Notes under the pieces: model-generated
What the model was told of the DNA's origin: nothing
The model's input: the letters and a program-made list of their open reading frames with translations, nothing else
Databases searched by the model: none
From: an uncultured Alistipes sp.
GTDB lineage: Bacteria; Bacteroidota; Bacteroidia; Bacteroidales; Rikenellaceae
DNA length: 64,000 nt
Reading direction: 5' to 3'
Assembly: GCA_900770635.1 (NCBI GenBank)
Contig: CAAGLB010000022.1
Coordinates: forward strand, 7,212 to 71,211
In this document: positions 41,553 to 50,401 of the stretch, piece by piece
Numbering within the stretch: the first letter of the stretch is position 1
How the letters are laid out: each line of letters opens with the position of its first letter
Program-made: the position numbers and the translations under genes

Positions 41553-42492
41553 ATTTGAACATCGCTATTAGCTTTGTAACAACTTGTGCAACGATTGGCA
41601 CATCCGAGCCATTGCTTCGAATCTTCGCTCCACGCACCGCCTTGGCCAACCACGAATACTCCTTGAACAAATCAAGACGATAAGCTATTGAGTACCAGCC
41701 TACTTGCAAGAGTATGTCGTCAAAAATGACGGCCACAGGGTTTTCGGCCGCAGGCACATCCTTGTATTTTAGATAGAGGTCGATGAAGTTGAGCGCATAT
41801 TCACGCTTGCGCTTGCGACGCTGCTGGCCAGTCATCGCTGTGGCAACGCCCTTGCGATAGTGATAAATATCCTCGTCGAGGTAGGCTATCGAGCGAGAGT
41901 AACCCACAATTTGTGTCGACACGAAGCAATCTTCGGCATAGCCATATTTGGGCACAGCTATGTCGTGGTCGACAAACAATGTGCGACGAATACACTTATT
42001 ACACACAGTGCCAAATGAGCGATGGTTGTACATATTGCGAACATACTCCTTGCGCTCGCTACTGTCGTAGTGTCGCTCCTTTTTTACGCTCGAGCGTGTG
42101 GGATACTCCTTCACATAGTTGAAATAGACAATGTCGGCATCGGTTTCGGCAATCTTAGCCGCTATCTTCTCGATAGCACCCTCCGATAGCCAATCGTCGG
42201 AGTCGACATTATAGATGTAGTCGCCTGTGGCATGCTCAAGACCTGTGCGACGAGCAGCAGGCAGGCCTCCATTTAGCTTATTGACGATTTTTATCTGAGG
42301 TCGCAGATGCTCATAGTTTGCCTCGATTAGCTCCTCAAGAAGTTCTATCGAGCGATCCTTAGTGCCGTCGTTGACAAATATAAACTCGATGTGAGGGTAT
42401 GACTGCGAGAGCACCGAGCGAGCAAACTCAACTATATATTGCTCAACACCATATATGGGTGCAATGATGGAAATGGTAATATCCTTTTGCAT
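41551..42492 (-). CDS. glycosyltransferase family 2 protein
   Basis: The 313-residue GT-A enzyme opens with TISIIAPIYGVEQYI, has SVLSQSYPHIEFIFVNDGTKD and the metal/nucleotide-sugar motif YNVDSDDW (DxD) near residue 95. A C-terminal part (residues about 170-300) has KYGYAEDCFVSTQIVGYSRS and basic KRKREYALNF; no transmembrane helix is clear. It is the last gene of the minus-strand polyol-phosphate cluster, and could add a sugar to the repeating unit. Sugar and acceptor are unknown. Confidence 0.88.
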   Translation of the reverse strand: MQKDITISIIAPIYGVEQYIVEFARSVLSQSYPHIEFIFVNDGTKDRSIELLEELIEANYEHLRPQIKIVNKLNGGLPAARRTGLEHATGDYIYNVDSDDWLSEGAIEKIAAKIAETDADIVYFNYVKEYPTRSSVKKERHYDSSERKEYVRNMYNHRSFGTVCNKCIRRTLFVDHDIAVPKYGYAEDCFVSTQIVGYSRSIAYLDEDIYHYRKGVATAMTGQQRRKRKREYALNFIDLYLKYKDVPAAENPVAVIFDDILLQVGWYSIAYRLDLFKEYSWLAKAVRGAKIRSNGSDVPIVAQVVTKLIAMFK

Positions 42493-42508
42493 AGATGCTA
42501 ACTTGTAA

Positions 42509-43243
42509 CTACTTTATTCTGCCGCTACCGAGTTTGTACTCATAGGAGTGGCGGCCCTCCTTGCGGAAGTCGTCGTGATAGCGTTCCAACACCTCTTTGA
42601 ACACCTCGTCGTACTGCGGAATGTAGAGATCCTCCTTGGCCCATAGTCGTGCGAGGATGTCAGTGGCCAACGAGCGTGTGATGCTTAGGTCGTTAGCCCC
42701 GTTGTAGAAGGCTGTGCCCTTTATCGAGCCAGGCGAGATGTTGAGTATTCGGTTGGTTGTGTCAGCCATTTCGAGCTCCACGTTTACGCTCTCGATAAAT
42801 ATTTTGAGTGCTGCCTTGGTTGCGCCATACACCGAAAAGAGTGGTGACGACATAAATCCTGCTATGCTGCCCATAACACCGCAATAGAAATCTTCCTTTG
42901 CGCTAAGTCGGTTGTAGAAGTGACGAATGATGCGTATTACCGCTGTGGCATTTACCGCAAAGCTATCAACAATATGCTGCTCGCCGACATCGGCAAAGTG
43001 AGCAAGGCGACCAAAGCCTGCGGTGATCATCAGCGTGTCAATATCGCCAAATGAGTCAAAAAACGAGAAGTCGTCTGAACGCAGGTCGAACTCTCGAAAC
43101 TCGAACTTAGGGTGATCGAACTCTTTGGCAACAGTCACTCTGTCAACAATATATATGCGGTCGAAGCGCTCATCATCAGCCAAGATAGTGGCGATACTGA
43201 GGCCTATGCCATTGGCCCCTCCCACAACTAATGCTCTTCTCAT
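42509..43243 (-). CDS. short-chain dehydrogenase/reductase
   Basis: The 244-residue SDR has the nucleotide-binding GGANGIGLSIA at the N-terminus, a catalytic serine in MGSIAGF and the YxxxK pair in SVYGATKAALK; the NNAG position reads TAGFG. The SPGSIKGTAF block follows. It overlaps the upstream fusion gene by 4 nt (ATGA), so the two are translationally coupled. In context it may make or reduce a polyol phosphate or ketose for CDP activation, in the way TarJ supplies ribitol phosphate, although TarJ belongs to another dehydrogenase family. Confidence 0.88.
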   Translation of the reverse strand: MRRALVVGGANGIGLSIATILADDERFDRIYIVDRVTVAKEFDHPKFEFREFDLRSDDFSFFDSFGDIDTLMITAGFGRLAHFADVGEQHIVDSFAVNATAVIRIIRHFYNRLSAKEDFYCGVMGSIAGFMSSPLFSVYGATKAALKIFIESVNVELEMADTTNRILNISPGSIKGTAFYNGANDLSITRSLATDILARLWAKEDLYIPQYDEVFKEVLERYHDDFRKEGRHSYEYKLGSGRIK

Positions 43244-44592
43244 AGCTCAAAGAAATTTATACGCTCGGCAAACTGCTCCATGACTCTTGCCATAGCTATA
43301 CTCTCACGTGGTGTTAGACGTGAGGAGTATGTACGATGGTTGATTATGCACGACACAAACTCCTGAATCTCGTAGCGCAAGCCAGCCTCATCCCACTTAT
43401 AGAAATACTTTTTGTTGCGGTTCTGATCCTCGTATCGTAGCTCGAAATAGTCAGTCTTCCACCAAGGCGATGGCACATAGGCATAGCCCTGAGTACCCGA
43501 TATTACAAGGTTACCCTCTGTCTTTACGCCTAAGCCGAGTTGGAACGATGCCACGGCATTGTTGTATAGCATGATACCTCGGGTGTAGACGTCTACGCCG
43601 TTGTCGTTGAGGCGGCTATATAGGTTAATGTTGCGGTGCTCTGCGCCTAAAAGCTTGATTATGGGGAGCAACGGGTATGATCCCATCTCGTAGAGCGAGC
43701 CACCAGCCTGCTGAGGATCGAGCTCACGTTTGAGGTTCTCCTCGCCCCACAGCTTCGACTCCGAAGCGTCGATACCCACGACATTACCAATCAGGCCGCT
43801 CTTGATGAGCGTCACAAGGTGGTTGAAGGCGGGGCAATAGGCTGTCTTGTTGGCTTCGAGCAGCACCACATCATGCTCCTTGGCGATGCGAAAGAGCTCC
43901 TCGGCCTCGTCGCCACGCAGCACCATAGGTGTTTCGCACAACACATGTCGGCCATGCTCCAAGGCATATTTTGCCTGATGGTAGTGGCACTGGTGAGGTG
44001 TGGCAATATATACGGCATCTGACCTATCAACAAGCTCCTCAAACGATGTGAATATTTGGCCAATGCTATGTTGCTTGACAAATGTTGTGGCTATGGCTAT
44101 GTCGATGTCGAAAACTCCTGATATGTGTGCCGAGTTGACATGTTGCGACTCCGACACAAACCTTGTGGCAATACGGCCACAACCCACAATGCCGATGTTT
44201 ACGATAGCTTGGCTCTCGGCACGCAGCATTGTTGATGATACGCCCTCGGTACGTGGTAGGTAGACCACTTCGCAAAACTCCTTGAGGTAGTCGAATTTAC
44301 CCTCCCAATCTGAGCCTATGGCAAAGATGTCGACATCGTATTTTAGGATGTCGTCAATCTTTTGGCCCATGTAGTCCTCGATAATCACCTGGTCGACAAA
44401 TCCTGTGGCTTTCACCGCTTCAACACGCTCCAACACGTTGTTGCGCACGTTGAGCTTGCCACGTTCACGGTCAAAACTGTCGTTGGTCACGCCCACAATG
44501 AGGTAGTCGCCAAGAGCCTTAGCACGGCGCAACAGGTTGATGTGGCCCTCGTGTAGCAGGTCGTATGTTCCGTATGTTATAACCTTTTTCAT
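43240..44592 (-). CDS. fusion: TagD-like cytidylyltransferase and Gfo/Idh/MocA oxidoreductase
   Basis: This 450-residue protein has two domains. Residues 1-130 are a glycerol-3-phosphate cytidylyltransferase-like domain: ITYGTYDLLHEGHINLLRRA with HxGH at residues 14-17, GVTNDSFDRERGK and RTEGVSSTMLR. Residues from about 133 are a Gfo/Idh/MocA oxidoreductase: NIGIVGCGRIATRF for NAD(P), IATPHQCHYHQAKYALEHGRH and GRHVLCETP (the usual EKP is ETP), EANKTAYCP and YEMGSYPLLPI. A single chain that both activates a substrate with CTP and changes its oxidation state fits CDP-polyol synthesis. It lies 3 nt after a licD gene. The frame is continuous, so the fusion is not an assembly of two genes. Confidence 0.88.
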   Translation of the reverse strand: MKKVITYGTYDLLHEGHINLLRRAKALGDYLIVGVTNDSFDRERGKLNVRNNVLERVEAVKATGFVDQVIIEDYMGQKIDDILKYDVDIFAIGSDWEGKFDYLKEFCEVVYLPRTEGVSSTMLRAESQAIVNIGIVGCGRIATRFVSESQHVNSAHISGVFDIDIAIATTFVKQHSIGQIFTSFEELVDRSDAVYIATPHQCHYHQAKYALEHGRHVLCETPMVLRGDEAEELFRIAKEHDVVLLEANKTAYCPAFNHLVTLIKSGLIGNVVGIDASESKLWGEENLKRELDPQQAGGSLYEMGSYPLLPIIKLLGAEHRNINLYSRLNDNGVDVYTRGIMLYNNAVASFQLGLGVKTEGNLVISGTQGYAYVPSPWWKTDYFELRYEDQNRNKKYFYKWDEAGLRYEIQEFVSCIINHRTYSSRLTPRESIAMARVMEQFAERINFFEL

Positions 44593-44595
44593 GGT

Positions 44596-45426
44596 TTAAT
44601 TATTTTCGTGTGTACCAAATATCTCGTCACGATACTCGACAGAATGGATGCTACGATATATAGCCTCCTCGGTAGGCATCATACGCCAGTTGCCGTAGAC
44701 GTTTGTCAAATAGGCATCCATATCCTTAGGCACAGGCATATCCAGGCCTTCAAACGTAGCGGTGCTAAGCGGAAGTATGTCCTTAATATAAAATGTTGAC
44801 TTTGGCCATGCCATACCCAAGGCATAGTGATACTCGCCTCGTGGGTTGATGAGTCCCACAATGCGCAGTAACGGATTGATTATAAACAGCGTCATAAACT
44901 CCACAATACGCACCATAAGTCGGCGCAACCACCCAATCTTGATGTAGACTGTTGGGTGTTGCAGCGTATCGTAAATCACCTTCGAGGCTTTTGCTGCGAA
45001 GTAGCTTGTTCGCTCAATCGAAAATACATCGATGAACTGTCCTCTGTATTTGAGATATTGGTGGCGCTTTCCTGTGGTCAGAGCACAGCCCTCACGCTTG
45101 CGAAACTTGCCATAAAGGTTGGTGTACTCGGCATCGGTGTGTATCGAGTGATAGACATATTCGCTATTGTCCATCTTGCGCAATATGCGTTGCAGACGCT
45201 TGAAGTCACGACGCATCATCGTAATGTCGATGTCGTCGTCCCAGGGAATAAACCCTCCATGACGTGCTGCGCCGAGCAGTGTGCCCGAGCTTAGCCACCA
45301 CTTTATGTTATGCTCTCTGCATATCGCAGCAAGGTCAACGAGCATCGCTACGAGCTCCTTTTGATTCTGCCTTAGCTTCGAACCTTCGGGGTTATATTCT
45401 CGTGTGAAGGGTTGTGCGTCCATCAT
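44596..45426 (-). CDS. LicD-family nucleotidyltransferase/phosphotransferase, copy 1
   Basis: LicD proteins transfer phosphocholine, ribitol phosphate or similar groups from CDP carriers to glycans. The 276-residue protein has KWWLSSGTLLGAARHGGFIP followed by WDDDIDITMMRRDF, the nucleotidyltransferase-fold acidic motif. The start is taken as the ATG that overlaps the stop of the upstream licD (ATGA), giving MMDAQPFTREYNPEG, which matches the neighbour's N-terminus; a longer frame to 45486 is unlikely. It is a clear paralogue of copy 2. Confidence 0.88.
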   Translation of the reverse strand: MMDAQPFTREYNPEGSKLRQNQKELVAMLVDLAAICREHNIKWWLSSGTLLGAARHGGFIPWDDDIDITMMRRDFKRLQRILRKMDNSEYVYHSIHTDAEYTNLYGKFRKREGCALTTGKRHQYLKYRGQFIDVFSIERTSYFAAKASKVIYDTLQHPTVYIKIGWLRRLMVRIVEFMTLFIINPLLRIVGLINPRGEYHYALGMAWPKSTFYIKDILPLSTATFEGLDMPVPKDMDAYLTNVYGNWRMMPTEEAIYRSIHSVEYRDEIFGTHENN

Positions 45427-46277
45427 TGCTCTTTGGTTTGGGTAGTGCCGTATATCTCTTTGATATATTGCTTGTTGTGTATGCATCGCTTTATTTGCTC
45501 GTCATTTGGCAACTCACGCCAAGAGCCATAAACACGTCTAAGATAGGCATCCATATCCTTGGGTACGGGCATGTCGACATCTTCGAACTTAGCGGTTGTG
45601 AGTGGCAGAATATCATCGATGAAGAATGTCGACTTGGCCCAACCTATGCCCAACGAGTAGTGATATTCGCCATGTGGGTTGATAAGTCCTATGAGGCGTA
45701 GTACCGGAAATATTATGCCGAGGCACAACAACTCAACGAATCGAATTAGTGGCTTGCGCAACCATCCTTGACGAATATATGATGTTAGGTGTTGGATGTT
45801 ATTGTAGATGACTCCTGCGGCCTTAGCAGCAAAATAGCTGGTGCGCTCGATGGTGAATATGTCGAAGCCTATGCCACGCCACTTATAATAGTTGTAGCGT
45901 CGATTATCCGACTCGATGCGTCCTGCACGTTTGCGATATTTGGCAAAACAGTTTACATACTCCACATCGCTCGACATGTCGTGAAGCACAAACTCTGCGT
46001 CGTCGCTATTACGGAGTATGCGCCTAAGGCGGCGATAGTCCTTTCTGAGCATGACTATGTCCATGTCGTCGTCCCAAGGAATGAACCCTTGGTGGCGTGC
46101 TGCGCCAAGTAGCGTGCCTGAGCTTAGCCACCACTCTATGTTGTGCTCCTTGCATATAGCAGCAACCTTATTGAGCATATCGAGAAGCTCGAGCTGGTCA
46201 CGACGCAAGGTTGAACCATCGGGGTTGTAGCGCTCACGGAGTTTGACAGAGTCAAACATAAACATATTGTTGCTCAT
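45423..46277 (-). CDS. LicD-family nucleotidyltransferase/phosphotransferase, copy 2
   Basis: The 284-residue protein carries EWWLSSGTLLGAARHQGFIP and WDDDMDIVMLRKDY. It shares with copy 1 the YNPDGSTLRRDQLELLDML-type N-terminus and INPHGEYHYSLGIGWAKSTF near the C-terminus, so the pair arose by tandem duplication, probably with divided acceptor specificity. It is the first gene of the five-gene minus-strand cluster and diverges from the TagF-like gene across 97 bp. Confidence 0.88.
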   Translation of the reverse strand: MSNNMFMFDSVKLRERYNPDGSTLRRDQLELLDMLNKVAAICKEHNIEWWLSSGTLLGAARHQGFIPWDDDMDIVMLRKDYRRLRRILRNSDDAEFVLHDMSSDVEYVNCFAKYRKRAGRIESDNRRYNYYKWRGIGFDIFTIERTSYFAAKAAGVIYNNIQHLTSYIRQGWLRKPLIRFVELLCLGIIFPVLRLIGLINPHGEYHYSLGIGWAKSTFFIDDILPLTTAKFEDVDMPVPKDMDAYLRRVYGSWRELPNDEQIKRCIHNKQYIKEIYGTTQTKEQ

Positions 46278-46338
46278 AGGTTTTCTTCATTATTATGCAA
46301 ATTTAAGCATTTTTTTCGTAAAAGAGTGATAAATTGCT

Positions 46339-46346
46339 TATCTTTG
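46339..46346 (+). promoter_or_regulatory. -7 box of the TagF-like gene
   Basis: TATCTTTG lies 28 nt before the ATG in the divergent licD/tagF-like intergenic region. A weak TTTCG is present near the -33 position. Confidence 0.5.
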
Positions 46347-46374
46347 TATAAATATTCATCATAATGATTGGTCT

Positions 46375-47580
46375 ATGAACAGAGTTGGTAGTGCAATAGG
46401 CTGGGTACTCAGCGGAGCGATAAAGACGTTTGGTAATCTACTATCATTCGTCGTGCGTTGTTTTGTCGACGTGAAGCCTGGTAGGGTACTCTGTTGGGCT
46501 TACAACTACAAGCAGTATGGCTGCAACCCTCGCTATCTTACCGAGTATATCATTGAGCATCATCCCGATATGGAGGTTGTATGGGTGTTTCGCAAAGGTG
46601 TTGACACTTCGTGTGTCGATAGTCGTGTGAGGTGTGTGAGGTTTCGCTCGTGGGACTATTTCAAGATGGTGGCGAGCGCCGAGTTTCTGGTTACCAACTC
46701 TCGTACCGACCCTTGGCGTGCTTACTGGCATAAGCGCCCCGAGCAGAAATACCTGATGCTATGGCATGGTGGCGCAGCACTCAAACAGGTGGAGCGTGAT
46801 GTGGAGGATAAACTTGGCTACGGCTATGTGCGCAAGGCCAAGCGTGATTCCGAGGTATGCGACCTGATGATCTCGGGATGTAGGGCCAACACCGAGCTTA
46901 TACGCCGCAGCTTCTGGTACTCGGGCGAGGTGCTCGAGGAGGGTATTCCCCGCAACGACATGTTCTTCGACAAGGAGCTGCACGCTGCTGTGCGTCAACG
47001 CATATTTCACGACTACAACATTGAGCCTGATAGCCACATTGTGCTCTATGCCCCTACGTTTCGACGCAGTGGCACTATTGAGCCATATCGCATTGATTGG
47101 CAAGAGATTATCCCTCGTCTTGAACAGATGTTTGGCGGCAAAAAGGTTACGCTATTTTTGCGCCTGCACCCCAACCTCTTGGGCAAGGTCGACACCTCTG
47201 TGCTTATGAATCACCCATCGGTCATAGACATGACTCGCTATCACGATATGCAGGAGCTGCTGTGCATAAGTGACATGCTCATCACCGACTATTCGAGCTC
47301 GATGTTCGACTTTGCAATGTTGGGACGTCCGTGTTTATTGTATGCCTCCGATGTCGAGGAGTACGATCGTGGCTACTACTACGACTTTCGGGAGTTGCCA
47401 TTCCCCCTCGCCCGCAATGTCGAGCAGCTGAAAAGCATCATCGAGCAGTTCGACACGGAAAAATACAAAAGCGACCTGGATGATTTTCTCCAGAATCGCT
47501 TAGGTCTTAAAGAACATGGCGTAGCGGCTAAATCATTGGCCGAGTGGATGAACCGCCACTCTATTGCTTCACCCAGATAA
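46375..47580 (+). CDS. CDP-glycerol glycerophosphotransferase (TagF/TagB-like) family protein
   Basis: Family members move glycerol phosphate or ribitol phosphate from CDP-polyols to build teichoic-acid-like chains. The 401-residue protein shows LMLWHGGAALKQVERDV, with the conserved WHG, GIPRNDMFF, HIVLYAPTFRR, LFLRLHPNLLG and the CDP-binding region DMLITDYSSSMFDFAMLGRP. No signal peptide is present; it should act on the cytoplasmic side of the membrane. Its last 20 bases overlap the 3' end of the convergent lipocalin gene. Together with two LicD proteins and the cytidylyltransferase fusion it indicates a phospho-polyol surface glycan in a Gram-negative cell. Confidence 0.9.
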   Translation: MNRVGSAIGWVLSGAIKTFGNLLSFVVRCFVDVKPGRVLCWAYNYKQYGCNPRYLTEYIIEHHPDMEVVWVFRKGVDTSCVDSRVRCVRFRSWDYFKMVASAEFLVTNSRTDPWRAYWHKRPEQKYLMLWHGGAALKQVERDVEDKLGYGYVRKAKRDSEVCDLMISGCRANTELIRRSFWYSGEVLEEGIPRNDMFFDKELHAAVRQRIFHDYNIEPDSHIVLYAPTFRRSGTIEPYRIDWQEIIPRLEQMFGGKKVTLFLRLHPNLLGKVDTSVLMNHPSVIDMTRYHDMQELLCISDMLITDYSSSMFDFAMLGRPCLLYASDVEEYDRGYYYDFRELPFPLARNVEQLKSIIEQFDTEKYKSDLDDFLQNRLGLKEHGVAAKSLAEWMNRHSIASPR

Positions 47581-48079
47581 GCTCTCGGGTGTCGTATCCA
47601 CGTCGTTCGGCAATGTCGCATATCTCGCGCCGCGTGGCGGCGTCGAGGTGGCGTGTGCGTGATAGTATCCACAAATATTTGGGCGACTTGCTGCCAACCA
47701 ATGCCCACTCATAGTCGTCGTCAAGAGCGAGAATGTTGTAGTCGGAGTAGAATATCCAGAAGAATGACACACGAAGTTGTCCAGGCCTATCCCCCGCCTT
47801 AGCCTTACCGTACGATGTCTTGCGCTTGCCCGTACGCTGGTTAAGGCCCGTGTTTGTCACCTCTATCATCCCGTCGCTACGCTCGGCATAGAATGCCTCG
47901 CAATACTCCATATCTCGCTCGAAGCTGTGGTCGAAGCGTGCTATCTCATACCAACGCCCCATATATCGCTTAAGCTCTAAGTTGTTGACTGTTGTGCGGT
48001 TAATCTCGAATTTCTGCGCCCCGCATTGCAGCGCCCCAAATAGCATTGTTGCCATAAGTAAAATACATGCTTGTTTCAT
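47561..48079 (-). CDS. lipocalin family protein (Blc-like)
   Basis: The 172-residue protein has a signal sequence with a possible lipobox (LQCGAQ). The lipocalin signature LKRYMGRWYEIARFDHSFE (the GxW motif) comes first, followed by IEVTNTGLNQRTGKRKTSYG, LRVSFFWIFYSDYNILALD and YLWILSRTRHLD. E. coli Blc binds lysophospholipids at the outer membrane; a similar role in lipid storage or repair is likely. It converges with, and overlaps by 20 bp, the TagF-like gene. Confidence 0.88.
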   Translation of the reverse strand: MKQACILLMATMLFGALQCGAQKFEINRTTVNNLELKRYMGRWYEIARFDHSFERDMEYCEAFYAERSDGMIEVTNTGLNQRTGKRKTSYGKAKAGDRPGQLRVSFFWIFYSDYNILALDDDYEWALVGSKSPKYLWILSRTRHLDAATRREICDIAERRGYDTRELIWVKQ

Positions 48080-48144
48080 ACCTCCTAAAAGAGCATATAC
48101 CGTGCCAAAACGAAGAATTATTTTTCTCCATATTTTAGCAAAAT

Positions 48145-48176
48145 TTTGTTGTTATTAAAATTATTTTTATCTTTGC
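48145..48176 (+). promoter_or_regulatory. promoter upstream of the small membrane protein
   Basis: TTTG (48145-48148), 20 nt, TATCTTTG (48169-48176). The next start codon is a GTG 26 nt further on. Confidence 0.7.
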
Positions 48177-48202
48177 CCGTGGAATAGTTAAAACTAATAA
48201 TT

Positions 48203-48586
48203 GTGGAAAAACTATTACGAAATATTATTCCAATTTTTCTCTTTGCTATCATCTTCATGGGTGGTGCTGAGGTGTCGGATTCCTTCTCGGTCGAGGGTTC
48301 GACAGAGGATGCAACCCTTAAAATCGAGCAAGCCTACTTCGACGATATATCCGAAACATCAATATTTTGCAATCTGCGCCAAGCAGTACGAGCAGCGTCG
48401 ATGCGTCAATTAAGTTCGCTGAGGCGCACAAACAATGCGCATCGCAACAATTTCGAGTTTACAAAATCGGGCAAGGTTATCAATTCGAGTGTTATAAATT
48501 TTATCCAAAAAGAATCCCTAATCGCTTATGTTTCGTTTATCGGGTTGGTGCATAGATTTATCCGACTCGGTAAGCTTGTTATTTAG
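48203..48586 (+). CDS. small membrane-anchored or exported protein, GTG start, function unknown
   Basis: The 127-residue frame starts at a GTG shortly after a good promoter and has an N-terminal hydrophobic segment (IIPIFLFAIIFMGGA) that could be a signal peptide or anchor. The rest is rich in Arg, Asn and Ser, with two more hydrophobic stretches near the C-terminus (SLIAYVSFIGLVHRFIRLGKLVI in part). I do not recognise a family. The ending HRFIRLGKLVI looks like a conserved tail rather than random sequence. It precedes the Na/Pi symporter by 61 nt. The alternative is a transcribed leader with no product. Confidence 0.45.
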   Translation: MEKLLRNIIPIFLFAIIFMGGAEVSDSFSVEGSTEDATLKIEQAYFDDISETSIFCNLRQAVRAASMRQLSSLRRTNNAHRNNFEFTKSGKVINSSVINFIQKESLIAYVSFIGLVHRFIRLGKLVI

Positions 48587-48647
48587 TAATGGTTTTACTA
48601 TCAGGTGCTTATAACAAAACTATTACTAAACAAATAAAAATCAGATT

Positions 48648-50384
48648 ATGGATATTTTTCAGATATTTACGCTTTTAGGAGCCTTGGGTATGTTCCTCTA
48701 TGGAATGAACCTCATGAGCTCTGGACTTCAGAAGGCTGCGGGCGATAAGCTTCGTGGCTTCCTCTCGGCCATGACCTCTAACCCATTTAAGGGTGTGTTG
48801 ACAGGTCTTGGTGTTACCTCTGTCATTCAGTCGTCATCGGCAACAACCGTCATGGTTGTGAGCTTCGTTAACGCTGGCTTGCTCACCTTGGCGCAGGCAA
48901 TCAGCGTCATCATGGGTGCTAACATCGGAACTACCGTCACAGCATGGTTAGTAGCGTGGCTTGGCTTTAAGGCCGACATCTCGATTCTTGCTATTCCACT
49001 TATGGCGCTCGGCTTCTTGTTCTCGAACTCTAAGAAGAATCAGCGTCAGAACATCGGCGAGCTTATCGTAGGCTTCTGCCTCTTGTTCCTCGGTCTTTCG
49101 TTCATGAAAGAGTCGGTGCCCGACCTTCGTGAGACTCCCGAGGTGCTAAACTTTGTTACTGCATGGTCGAGTCATGGTTTTAGCTCGGTGCTTATCTTCT
49201 TGGTATTCGGCACAGTGCTCACATTGGTGCTTCAGTCATCATCGGCAACAATGGCCATCACACTTATCATGCTCAGCATGGGATGGATTCCTTTCAACAT
49301 GGCTTGCGCAATGGTGCTTGGCGAGAACATAGGTACTACTATCACTGCCAACATCGCTGCTGCTGTGGGTAACACCCAGGCTAAGCGTGCAGCAATGTCG
49401 CACACCATATTCAACCTATTTGGCGTTGTTTGGGCACTGATACTCTTTAAGCCATTCTTGCAGTTGGTGGGCCTTATCACCGAGAACGTGTTTGGTGTTC
49501 CTAACCCTGCTGCCGAGGGCTTTGCCGTGAGCGAGGAGGTTGCTGGCAGCAGCACAGCAGCGTTGTATGGCCTATCGATGTTGCACACCCTGTTCAACAC
49601 CATCAACACATTTGTCCTCATCTGGTTTGTTAAGTTTATCGAGAAGGCTGTTGTCAAGATTATCAAGACTCCTAAGAATCAGGAGAACGAGGCCTTCCGC
49701 CTTAAATACATCTCGGCAGGTCCTCTTGCGACACCTGAGCTGGCTACCGAGCAGGCATTCAACGAGATTATCCACTTTGCACAAATATCTCGCAACGGCC
49801 TTGGCTACACTCGTGAGGCACTGCTCGAGAAGAAGGCAGATAAGTTTGAGAATCTCCGCAAGCAGCTTGTTAAGTACGAGGAGATTTCGGATAGAATAGA
49901 GTATGAGATTGCATCATTCTTGAATGCCTTGTCGGCAGAGGATATCAGCGAGTCGACATCGGTGCGTGTTAAGGCTATGTACAAGATTATCGGCGAGTTG
50001 GAGTCGTTGGGCGACTCGGGCGAGGCTATCAGCCGTATTCTTTCACGCCGCAATATCCACAAGAAGTCGTTTGACGAGGCTACTCTATCTAATCTTTGCG
50101 ATATGGTGTCTGCGGTAGATGCAGCGTACGAGGCTATGCTCGAGAATCTTAGTGCGGCACATGCTGGCACATTGACAGATATTCTTAATGCCTACAACGC
50201 CGAGGAGCACATCAACACCCTACGCAACAACCTTCGTGACATAGAGATCGAGGGCCTTGAGGATGGTGGCAAGAACTATCAGACGAGCGTCTACTACATG
50301 GATATTGTGAATGAGTTGGAGCGCATGGGTGACTTCATCATCAACATATCGCAGGCTCTCGAGCGCTCGTTCATTGAGAAATAA
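48648..50384 (+). CDS. Na/Pi cotransporter family protein with PhoU-like domain
   Basis: The 578-residue protein should import phosphate with sodium, or move another anion. The N-terminal membrane domain holds two inverted repeats with the QSSSATT signature: GVTSVIQSSSATTVMVVSFV near residue 56, and LVLQSSSATMAITLIML near residue 193, each followed by GANIGTTVTAWL or GENIGTTITANI. The C-terminal part (from about residue 360) is a PhoU-like helical domain with DRIEYEIASFLNAL and YYMDIVNELERMGDFIINI, probably regulatory. It is followed by another sodium-type transporter. Confidence 0.92.
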   Translation: MDIFQIFTLLGALGMFLYGMNLMSSGLQKAAGDKLRGFLSAMTSNPFKGVLTGLGVTSVIQSSSATTVMVVSFVNAGLLTLAQAISVIMGANIGTTVTAWLVAWLGFKADISILAIPLMALGFLFSNSKKNQRQNIGELIVGFCLLFLGLSFMKESVPDLRETPEVLNFVTAWSSHGFSSVLIFLVFGTVLTLVLQSSSATMAITLIMLSMGWIPFNMACAMVLGENIGTTITANIAAAVGNTQAKRAAMSHTIFNLFGVVWALILFKPFLQLVGLITENVFGVPNPAAEGFAVSEEVAGSSTAALYGLSMLHTLFNTINTFVLIWFVKFIEKAVVKIIKTPKNQENEAFRLKYISAGPLATPELATEQAFNEIIHFAQISRNGLGYTREALLEKKADKFENLRKQLVKYEEISDRIEYEIASFLNALSAEDISESTSVRVKAMYKIIGELESLGDSGEAISRILSRRNIHKKSFDEATLSNLCDMVSAVDAAYEAMLENLSAAHAGTLTDILNAYNAEEHINTLRNNLRDIEIEGLEDGGKNYQTSVYYMDIVNELERMGDFIINISQALERSFIEK

Positions 50385-50401
50385 ACAATAAAAAGTTGGC
50401 T

